This document shows positions 8,042 through 14,974 of a stretch of DNA of 64,000 bases, piece by piece. Made by a program: the position numbers and the translations under genes. Location of the stretch: assembly GCA_938024995.1 (NCBI GenBank), contig CALJDU010000080.1, positions 1 through 64,000 of the forward strand, read 5' to 3'. Position 1 is the first letter of the stretch. The number at the start of each line of letters is the position of its first letter. The DNA comes from an uncultured bacterium. Its GTDB lineage: Bacteria > Myxococcota_A > Polyangia > Polyangiales > Houyiibacteriaceae. The notes under the pieces were generated by a model. That model did no database searches and was not told the DNA's origin. It worked only from the letters and a program-made list of their open reading frames with translations.

Positions 8042-9427
8042 ATGACCCGTACGACCTTGCTTTCCCTCGGCTGCCTTCTATCCCTTTCGCTCGTCGCGTG
8101 TGGCGACGACGATAGCGGCGGCACCGACACCGGTGCTCCGGACACGAACGTCATGGACACGAACCCGGCGCTCGACACCGCGCCTGGCGATACCAACGTC
8201 CCCGACACGAACCCCGCCGATACCGGCTCGATGGGCTGTGAAGGCGATGGCTGTGACGTCGTCGGTTTGGCGGGCGGCTCGAGCCACACCTGCGCGATTC
8301 GCGGAAACGGTGAGGTTCTTTGCTGGGGACAGAACTTCTTCGGACAGCTCGGAGACGGACTCATGCGGCACCCCGGGACCAACTGCACCGATGGCGAGGT
8401 TGAGCAGATCGATTGCTTCGCGACGCCGGTCGTCGCGCAAGACTTGGAGGCGACCGCGATTTCCGCGAACGCCGGGCCCAGCACCTGCGCGCTCACCAGC
8501 GATGGCGTGTCGTGTTGGGGCCTCTCGAACGTCCCGCCGGTCGGCTCGGATCAGCGCACCCGTGTCCGGACGCCTGAGGTTCTCGACGGCTTCAGCGGCG
8601 CGACCGTGCTCGCTCGTAACAGCATCAACACCTGCGCGCTCGTGGGGACCGACGTCTTGTGTCGTGGCGAGTCGGAGAACGGCCAGCTCGGTACCGGTGA
8701 GCGTGAGCTTCGCCGCGACCCCGCGGCGGTGACGGGCTTGACCGCGCCGACCTCGGTCGCGATCTCGTCGGGCGGCAGCTTCGCGTGCGCCACAGACGAT
8801 GGCTCGGTCAAGTGCTGGGGCAGCGACCGCTCAGGTGAACTCGGTGACGGGGACGCGGCGCACGGAACGCCTTGCGGAGACGCGCTCACCGAGATCGATT
8901 GCTCCGATGTGCCGGTCGAGGTGGTCGGTCTGGATGGTACCGAGCAGATCCACTTGGGCTCGAACTTCGCGTGCGCGCTGACCACCGCTGGGACGGTCAT
9001 GTGCTGGGGCTCCAACAACGCCGCTCAGCTCGGCATGGATCCCTCCGCGGTCGGCCAGCTCAACGTTCCGACGGACATCGGGCTGAGCGGCATCGTCGAC
9101 CTCGCGGTCGGGCGAAACCATGTCTGTACCATCGACACCGCGGGCGCGGTCGCGTGTCACGGCGGGAACGAAGAGGGGCAGCTCGGCGACGGCATGGAGG
9201 TCGGGTCTCACGGGATGTGCACTCTCGACACCACGATCGACTGTAGCTCGACGCCCGTCTCGGTGACGCTCCCCGCTCCCGCGATCGAGATCACGGCCGG
9301 CTTCGAGCACACCTGTGTGTTGCTCGACAACGCGGATGTCTACTGCTGGGGTCTCAGCGAAGACAAGCAGCTCGGTACCGATGTCCGCGAGCGCCAGCCC
9401 AGTCCTGTTCTCGTCGAGTTCAACTAG
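8042..9427 (+). CDS. RCC1-repeat seven-bladed propeller lipoprotein
   Basis: The 461-residue protein has a lipobox ending LVAC, an Asp/Thr/Asn-rich spacer (about residues 20-62) and then RCC1-type repeats. Seven repeat cores can be counted from the C-W/R/H-G motif followed mostly by GQLG: CWGQNFFGQLG, CWGLSNVPPVG, CRGESENGQLG, CWGSDRSGELG, CWGSNNAAQLG, CHGGNEEGQLG, CWGLSEDKQLG. Seven is the number needed to close one RCC1 propeller. The repeats contain paired Cys (CAI/CAL...CW), suggesting disulfides outside the cytoplasm. Such proteins are abundant in Myxococcota and thought to be surface binding modules; the ligand is unknown. Confidence 0.88.
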   Translation: MTRTTLLSLGCLLSLSLVACGDDDSGGTDTGAPDTNVMDTNPALDTAPGDTNVPDTNPADTGSMGCEGDGCDVVGLAGGSSHTCAIRGNGEVLCWGQNFFGQLGDGLMRHPGTNCTDGEVEQIDCFATPVVAQDLEATAISANAGPSTCALTSDGVSCWGLSNVPPVGSDQRTRVRTPEVLDGFSGATVLARNSINTCALVGTDVLCRGESENGQLGTGERELRRDPAAVTGLTAPTSVAISSGGSFACATDDGSVKCWGSDRSGELGDGDAAHGTPCGDALTEIDCSDVPVEVVGLDGTEQIHLGSNFACALTTAGTVMCWGSNNAAQLGMDPSAVGQLNVPTDIGLSGIVDLAVGRNHVCTIDTAGAVACHGGNEEGQLGDGMEVGSHGMCTLDTTIDCSSTPVSVTLPAPAIEITAGFEHTCVLLDNADVYCWGLSEDKQLGTDVRERQPSPVLVEFN

Positions 9428-9441
9428 GGCCTGAGCCTCTT

Positions 9442-10506
9442 GTGAAGGTCGACGAGCTCGACTACGCGCTGCCAGAGGAACTGATAGCGCAGACTCCAGC
9501 CGCGCGTCGTGAAGACGCTCGGCTGCTCGTCGTTAACGGCGAGGCGCGGACGCACTCGCGTATCGGTGCGCTCGCGAGCGCGCTCCCCAAACGCTCACTG
9601 CTCGTGTTCAACGATACCCGCGTCATGGCGGCGCGCCTCTTTGGGCGGAAGGCGTCGGGGGGTCGCGTCGAGCTGCTCTTGGTGGAGCACATGGACACGA
9701 GCGACAGTGGTGAGGAGCGATGGCTCGCGATGGGCCGCGCGTCGAAGCCGATCCGAGTCGGCGCGCCCATTGGCTTTCGCGATGCACAAGACGAAGAGCG
9801 CCTCGTGGCGGTGATGGAGTCGCGCGACGGTCCGTTGATGACCGTTACGCTTCGGGCTTCGCGCGGTACGGTCGAGGAGACCGTGGAGCAGCTCGGAGAG
9901 GTCCCGCTCCCGCCTTACATCAATCGCGACGCCGCGACGTTCGACAAGGAGCGCTACCAAACGGTCTACGCGCGTCACCGGGGCGCGGTCGCCGCGCCGA
10001 CCGCGGGGCTGCACTTCAGCGACGCGCTCCTCGATGAGTTGGCCGAAGCGGGACACGAACGCGCGTTCGTCACGCTTCACGTCGGTCCAGGAACCTTCCG
10101 ACCCGTGACCGCGGATTCGCTCGAGGACCACCCGATGCACGAGGAGGCCTTCTCGGTGCCCGAGGCGACGGTCGCGGCGATCGCGGAGGCGAAGCGGGAA
10201 GGGCGCGCGGTGGTCGCGGTCGGCACCACGGTGGTACGCACGCTGGAGTCCGCCTGTGATGAAGGCGGCGCGCTCGTGGCCGGGGCGGGGCGGACCGAGC
10301 TCTTCATTCGTCCTCCGTACCGCTTCAAGGTCGTCGACGTGCTGTTGACGAACTTCCACCTACCGCGCTCCACGCTGCTCGCGCTGGTCATGACGCTGGG
10401 CGGTGTCGACGAGGTTCGCGCGGCGTACCGAGACGCGGTGCGTGAACAATATCGCTTCTTCAGCTATGGAGACGCCATGTTGGTGTTTCCCAAGAGCGCG
10501 TCATGA
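9442..10506 (+). CDS. queA: S-adenosylmethionine:tRNA ribosyltransferase-isomerase
   Basis: This 354-residue protein is QueA, the enzyme that moves the ribosyl part of S-adenosylmethionine onto 7-aminomethyl-7-deazaguanine in tRNA to form epoxyqueuosine. Family blocks are clear: the N-terminal DELDYALPEELIAQ-P, LLVFNDTRVMAARL, PLPPYI, YQTVYA, AAPTAGLHF and NFHLPRSTLL near the C-terminus. The start is GTG at 9442. The stop overlaps the start of tgt by four bases (ATGA), so the two queuosine genes are translated together. It acts in the cytoplasm. Confidence 0.96.
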   Translation: MKVDELDYALPEELIAQTPAARREDARLLVVNGEARTHSRIGALASALPKRSLLVFNDTRVMAARLFGRKASGGRVELLLVEHMDTSDSGEERWLAMGRASKPIRVGAPIGFRDAQDEERLVAVMESRDGPLMTVTLRASRGTVEETVEQLGEVPLPPYINRDAATFDKERYQTVYARHRGAVAAPTAGLHFSDALLDELAEAGHERAFVTLHVGPGTFRPVTADSLEDHPMHEEAFSVPEATVAAIAEAKREGRAVVAVGTTVVRTLESACDEGGALVAGAGRTELFIRPPYRFKVVDVLLTNFHLPRSTLLALVMTLGGVDEVRAAYRDAVREQYRFFSYGDAMLVFPKSAS

Positions 10507-11675
10507 GCCTGCCCACGACCGGCTTCTCGTTCACTCAAGAGAAGCGTGACGGCCACGCGCGCACCGGTCGGTTCGTGACGCCTCGCGCGGTGATCGAGAC
10601 GCCGACGTTTATGCCGGTGGGAACGCTCGCGACGGTCAAGGGCCTCACCCCTCCCGAGATCGAGGCGACCGGCGCGCGGATCATTTTGGCGAACACGTAC
10701 CACCTCTGGCTCCGCCCCGGGGCTGAGCGGGTCGAACGCTTTGGCGGGGTCCCGAAGTTCATGGGCTGGGATCACGCCATGCTCACCGACAGCGGTGGCT
10801 ACCAAGTGTTCTCGCTCTCAGACCTGCGCAAGCTCGACGAAGATGGCGTGACGTTTCGCTCCCACCTCAACGGTGAGAAGCGCCGGATGACGCCGGAAGA
10901 ATCGATGCGCGTTCAGCGTCTGCTTCGCTCAACGGTCGCCATGGTGCTCGACGTCTGTCCTCCGGGCGGCGCAGAGCGTAAGGAAGTGCTCCGGGCGATG
11001 GACCTGACGACGAAGTGGGCCAAGCGCTGCCTCGCGACCGAGCCCGCGGAAGACCAAGCGCGGTTCGGGATCGTCCAAGGCGCGACCTACGAAGACCTTC
11101 GCCGTGGTCATCTCGAGGAAATCGCCGCGCTCGACTTTGACGGGATCGCGCTCGGTGGGTTTAGCGTCGGGGAGCCGATCCCGATCATGTACGAGCTGCT
11201 CGACGCGCTCGCGCATGAGATGCCGGCGGACAAGCCGCGCTATCTCATGGGGGTCGGTACGCCGCAGGATCTGATCCACGCCATCGGCGCAGGCGTAGAT
11301 CTCTTCGACTGTGTGTTGCCGACGCGAAACGCGCGAAACGGTCAAGCGCTCGGGTGGCACGGGCGCGTCAACCTCCGGCAAGCGCGGCACAAGGACGACC
11401 AGGGCCCGGTCGATCCTCGGTGCGAATGTTACGTGTGCAAAACGTTCTCCCGCGGCTACCTACGTCACTTGGTTAAGGCGAACGAGCTGCTCGGTCATCG
11501 CTTGGTCACGCAGCACAACCTCTCGTTTTACGGAGCGCTCGTACGCGAGGCGCGAGAGGCGATTCGGGAGTCGCGCTACGCGGCGTGGGCGCGGGAGACC
11601 CTCGCGCGGATGAGCGAGAGCGATGAGGTCGGGCCGGCGGACCCTCCGTCACCGGCGAAACCCGCGTCGAAGTAG
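10503..11675 (+). CDS. tgt: Queuine/preQ1 tRNA-guanine transglycosylase
   Basis: The 390-residue protein is Tgt, which swaps guanine 34 of GUN-anticodon tRNAs for preQ1, the step before QueA. The signature block DSGGYQVFSL (first catalytic Asp), the second Asp region LFDCVLPTRNARNG and the zinc site CECYVCKTFSRGYLRHL (CXCXXC then His) are all present. The family's usual DSGGFQ reads DSGGYQ here, a conservative change. The length is slightly above the usual 370-380 because of a Pro/Ser/Ala tail. It is coupled to queA by an ATGA overlap. Its stop lies within an inverted repeat shared with the convergent gene. Confidence 0.97.
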   Translation: MSLPTTGFSFTQEKRDGHARTGRFVTPRAVIETPTFMPVGTLATVKGLTPPEIEATGARIILANTYHLWLRPGAERVERFGGVPKFMGWDHAMLTDSGGYQVFSLSDLRKLDEDGVTFRSHLNGEKRRMTPEESMRVQRLLRSTVAMVLDVCPPGGAERKEVLRAMDLTTKWAKRCLATEPAEDQARFGIVQGATYEDLRRGHLEEIAALDFDGIALGGFSVGEPIPIMYELLDALAHEMPADKPRYLMGVGTPQDLIHAIGAGVDLFDCVLPTRNARNGQALGWHGRVNLRQARHKDDQGPVDPRCECYVCKTFSRGYLRHLVKANELLGHRLVTQHNLSFYGALVREAREAIRESRYAAWARETLARMSESDEVGPADPPSPAKPASK

Positions 11676-11737
11676 CGCTCCAGCCTGCTCCGCTCACGAC
11701 ATGAACGGCGGATGAGGGCGGTCTCGCAGGCTAGCGC
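11675..11737. terminator. Inverted repeat spanning two convergent stop codons
   Basis: Left arm 11675-11688 (GCGCT, two unpaired C, AGCCTGC) is complementary to 11726-11737. The arms give 12 pairs around a loop of about 37 bases. The left arm starts at the last base of the tgt TAG and the right arm contains the TAG of the minus-strand propeller gene. It could act as a bidirectional terminator or 3'-end stabiliser, though neither side has a T run. Confidence 0.45.
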
Positions 11738-12900
11738 CAGGCTTGGACGGTGCCGTTGAACGTCGCGACGTAGATGGTGCCGTCTCGCGCGATCACCGGT
11801 GCAGCGTCAGCTCGCGCGCCGAGCGGGACGCGCCAAAGAAGAGCGCCGTGAGAGTCGACCGCGACCAGGGTGCCGGCTTGGGTGGTGACGAGCGCGGTAC
11901 CGTCGGCGTCGACGACGACCCCGCTCACGAACGTGGTGTTGGGTTCCGCGCGGAAGCGCTCCGTGCCGTCCGGCCCGACGCAGCGAAGCCCGCCTTGAAT
12001 GGTCCCGAAGCGAATCGCCCCGTCGGCGCCAACGGCGAGCGTCGTGGACGTCGCGATGCGAGAGTCGATCTCCGTTCGACTGCGAACGTGTCCGCTGTCG
12101 TCGACCACCACAAAGCTCGGCGCTGAGGTCAGCACATAGATCGAACCGTCGTCGGCGATCGCGGGACCGGCCACCACCTCGCTGCCGAGCGGGACGCTCG
12201 CGGTGGAGTTGCCTTGGGGATCGAGGAAGAGCAGAGAGCTCCCGACCGGGACGATGATGCGGCCGTCTCGGGTGAGCGCCGGTGCCCCTCGCACGTGGGT
12301 CGAGACGGGCGTGCGGAAGAGACGACGCCCCGCTGAGTCGAAGCGATGGATCGCTTGATCAAACCCGGACACGATGACCGAGCCGTCGACCAATACAAGC
12401 GGAGAGCCGCGGAGCCCGGCGCCGATGCCCGCGCGCCAATCGACGCGACCGTTTCGCACCGTAACGAGGTCTCCGGGCTGCGCGCCGACGACGATGCGTC
12501 CCTCCGGATCGATGCTGGGGGTCGCGGTGACGAGGCCGAGACGGACGCTCGCCAAGACCGCACCGTCGGGCGAGAGCGAGGTCAGACCTCCGGCGGCTCC
12601 CACGTGAAGCGTCCCGTCCGCGTCGACGACCGGCGAGAACACCCGACCGATCCCGACGCGCGCGGTGAAGACGTTCGCCGGAGCGCTCGTCGGCGCGGTA
12701 AAGCCGGAGCGGTAGGTTCGCTGGGGCCCGCCGCCGCCCGTTGGCCAGCTGTGTCGCTCGGAGATGCCGTACGGGATGTTGACGTGGCGACCGATGCGGA
12801 CGGGGCGCGCCTCTGCAGGAGCGGGCGACGAGAGCTGCGTTGAGGTCAGCCCGAGCGCTACGGTGAGCGTGCAGGCGATAAAGAGAGCGCGGCGCATCAT
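11731..12900 (-). CDS. Exported PQQ-like beta-propeller protein
   Basis: Starting at 12900 (ATGATG, overlapping the kinase stop by four bases) gives 389 residues with a signal peptide (MMRRALFIACTLTVALGL). The body is a string of about 40-residue repeats of the type 'DG(T/S)(I/L)(Y/H)(V/I)...G.L..(L/V)..DG', as in PQQ-type quinoprotein propellers: DGTLHVGAAGGL, DGSVIVSGFDQAI, DGSIYVLTSAPSF, DGAIRFGTIQGGL, DGTALVTTQAGTL, DGTIYVATFNGTV. No PQQ-binding residues can be claimed; such propellers often scaffold protein contacts instead. As last gene of the kinase operon it is a candidate partner of the kinase's exported domain. The frame continues upstream inside the kinase gene, but the signal peptide fixes the start. 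Confidence 0.8.
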   Translation of the reverse strand: MMRRALFIACTLTVALGLTSTQLSSPAPAEARPVRIGRHVNIPYGISERHSWPTGGGGPQRTYRSGFTAPTSAPANVFTARVGIGRVFSPVVDADGTLHVGAAGGLTSLSPDGAVLASVRLGLVTATPSIDPEGRIVVGAQPGDLVTVRNGRVDWRAGIGAGLRGSPLVLVDGSVIVSGFDQAIHRFDSAGRRLFRTPVSTHVRGAPALTRDGRIIVPVGSSLLFLDPQGNSTASVPLGSEVVAGPAIADDGSIYVLTSAPSFVVVDDSGHVRSRTEIDSRIATSTTLAVGADGAIRFGTIQGGLRCVGPDGTERFRAEPNTTFVSGVVVDADGTALVTTQAGTLVAVDSHGALLWRVPLGARADAAPVIARDGTIYVATFNGTVQAWR

Positions 12901-14963
12901 TCGGCGCCTTCCGCGTCGCGGGTCTCGCTGTCCGCTTCGCCATCCGCTTCGCTGGCGCCCGCGGTCTCGCTGACCAACGTGAGCGTGTAGGTCGCCTCGG
13001 CGTTGGCGAGCGCGGTGTTCTCTTCGTTGCGGTCGACCTGCACCTCGAAGCATGTGTCGCCTTCGCGACCGTCAACAGGATCGCTCTGCTCCGCGCCGCC
13101 GATGCCTTCGTTGTCGATCCTGCGGGAGTCGTGGTTGAGGCGAGAGACCACGGTCAGCATCAGGTCCATGCCGGGGATGCCGCTCAGCTCTGCGTGCACC
13201 GATCCGCTGTCGGACGCGAGGCAGAAGGCGTCCTTGTCTCCGTTCCAACCGATGAAGCCGCGCTTCGGCGTGCCGACCTCGATCACATCGGCGACCTCGA
13301 GCATGTCGTTGAACTCGCGTTCGCTGCCGGGCTCGAGCGTCTCGATGCGCCAATCGATGGTGTACGGGTCGGAGATGTTCTCGGTCGGGGGCTGACCGTC
13401 TACCCAGAGCTCGCGCACGAGGAGCTGGTACTCGCGTCCGTTGATGGGGAAGTTGGGGACGCGTTCGCCCTCGCCGACTCCGGCGCTGTTCGCGCGCCGC
13501 AACGGGTCTTGGTGCCCTCTCCGGAACAGCTCGACGATGACGTCGATGTTCGGGATGCCCGTGACGCCGAACGAGATGACGGCGCGGGAGCCGGCTTCGT
13601 TCCGAATCGTGTACACGTCGATGTCGCCCTCGGTCGCGGTTCGGCGTCGGCCGAGGTGACCTGTGGTGGGATGGTTGGGCGGCAGGCGGTTCGCGGTCGA
13701 CGCGATGTTGTTCGGCTCCACCTCGTGGTCGAGGACCTCGTTGTCTTTGAGGTGCTGTTGATAGGCGTAGGCCGCGCCGCCCGCGATGCCGGCGAGGAGC
13801 AGCACCGAGACCACCACGCTGAGCCAACCGCGGCGCTTGATGCTCCGCTCGTAACGCTCCACCTCCGCGCGGGTCGCCAGACCTCGGTCGCGCTTTCGCA
13901 CAGCGCTGATCGAGGGCCGGTCGGGGGTCATGCTCTCGCCGCGGGACGCGAGGAACGCTTGGAGGTCCTTCTCAAGCGCGGCCGCGGAGGGATAGCGATC
14001 ACTCGCGTCCTTCTCCATGGCGCGCGCGATGATCGCGTCGGCCTCGGTCGGCACGGTCGGGACGCGATCGGAAGGGGGGACCAGCGGATCGGTCAGGCTC
14101 TTGGTGAGGACCCCCATCGGCGTGCTGGCGGAGAAGGGCGCCTTCCCGGTGACGGCCTTGTACATCATCGCGCCGATGGAATAGACGTCGCTCCGCGCGT
14201 CGATCTCTTCCCCGCGGATCTGCTCGGGCGACATGTAGTAGGGCGTGCCGAGGATCGCGCCTGCGCGCGTGAGCGTGATCCCCGCGCTGTTCTCGCGGAG
14301 CTTCACCAGGCCAAAGTCGAGCACCTTCGCGACCGGCTTCTTGTCTTCGCCGATCCGCACCATGATGTTCTCGGGCTTGAGGTCACGGTGGACGATGCCG
14401 AGCTGGTGCGCTTCCTCGAGCGAGCTACAGACCTGCGCGCCGACCCGCGCGACCGTCTTGAAGTCGAGCTCTCCAGCGTCACGGATCATCTGGCCGAGGT
14501 TCTTGCCTTCGCAGAACTCCATCACGAGGTACATCAGGCCTTCGGTGCTCCCGAAGTCGAAGACCTGCACGGTGTTTGGGTTGCTCAGTCGTGAAATGGC
14601 GTCCGCTTCTCGGCGGAAGCGGGCGACGATGTCGGGGCGGCGCGCGAGGTCGCCTTGCAGCACCTTGATCGCCATGACCTTGCCGATGTGCACGTGGCGC
14701 GCGCGGTAGACGATGCCCATGCCGCCGCGGCCGATCCGCTCTTCGATTTGGTAGCGGTGCACGAGGACGCGCCCGATAAGGGGATCGTCTTCTTCAGCGT
14801 CGCTCTCGTTGAGCGCCGCGCCGCACCCATTGCAGAACGTCGCGTCAACTGGGTTTCCGCGCCCGCAACGAACGCATGGGGCAGAGCCCGCTAAGGTCTC
14901 CGCGGAGCCAGAGGGCGGCGCGGACGCGGAGGGTGGAGGAAGGTCGACGTCGTCGTCACTCAA
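12897..14963 (-). CDS. Zinc-ribbon Ser/Thr protein kinase with transmembrane segment and exported PPC-like domains
   Basis: The 688-residue protein begins with a four-Cys zinc ribbon (CVRCGRGNPVDATFCNGCG). A complete Hanks-type kinase domain follows at about residues 70-335: glycine loop IGRGGMGIVY, Lys in AIKVL, catalytic loop HRDLKPEN, DFG in LDFGLVKL and APE-equivalent YYMSPEQ. A single transmembrane helix lies near 377-400 (WLSVVVSVLLLAGIAGG). The outer part resembles two pre-peptidase C-terminal (PPC) beta-sandwiches: EPNNIASTANRL...DIDVYTI and EREFNDMLEVAD...GDKDAFCL. So a surface-facing PPC sensor is tied to a cytoplasmic kinase. It lies 11 bases after the zinc-ribbon gene and overlaps the propeller gene. 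Confidence 0.9.
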   Translation of the reverse strand: MSDDDVDLPPPSASAPPSGSAETLAGSAPCVRCGRGNPVDATFCNGCGAALNESDAEEDDPLIGRVLVHRYQIEERIGRGGMGIVYRARHVHIGKVMAIKVLQGDLARRPDIVARFRREADAISRLSNPNTVQVFDFGSTEGLMYLVMEFCEGKNLGQMIRDAGELDFKTVARVGAQVCSSLEEAHQLGIVHRDLKPENIMVRIGEDKKPVAKVLDFGLVKLRENSAGITLTRAGAILGTPYYMSPEQIRGEEIDARSDVYSIGAMMYKAVTGKAPFSASTPMGVLTKSLTDPLVPPSDRVPTVPTEADAIIARAMEKDASDRYPSAAALEKDLQAFLASRGESMTPDRPSISAVRKRDRGLATRAEVERYERSIKRRGWLSVVVSVLLLAGIAGGAAYAYQQHLKDNEVLDHEVEPNNIASTANRLPPNHPTTGHLGRRRTATEGDIDVYTIRNEAGSRAVISFGVTGIPNIDVIVELFRRGHQDPLRRANSAGVGEGERVPNFPINGREYQLLVRELWVDGQPPTENISDPYTIDWRIETLEPGSEREFNDMLEVADVIEVGTPKRGFIGWNGDKDAFCLASDSGSVHAELSGIPGMDLMLTVVSRLNHDSRRIDNEGIGGAEQSDPVDGREGDTCFEVQVDRNEENTALANAEATYTLTLVSETAGASEADGEADSETRDAEGAE

Positions 14964-14974
14964 GAAGCTGTCGC

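Noticed and set aside
8042..11675. RCC1 lipoprotein and queA-tgt as one functional unit
   Set aside because: The 14-base gap allows shared transcription, but an exported propeller and tRNA modification have no plausible link; reported only as neighbours.
13131..14594. Open frame of 487 codons on the plus strand
   Set aside because: It is antisense to the Ser/Thr kinase, whose motifs are all on the minus strand.
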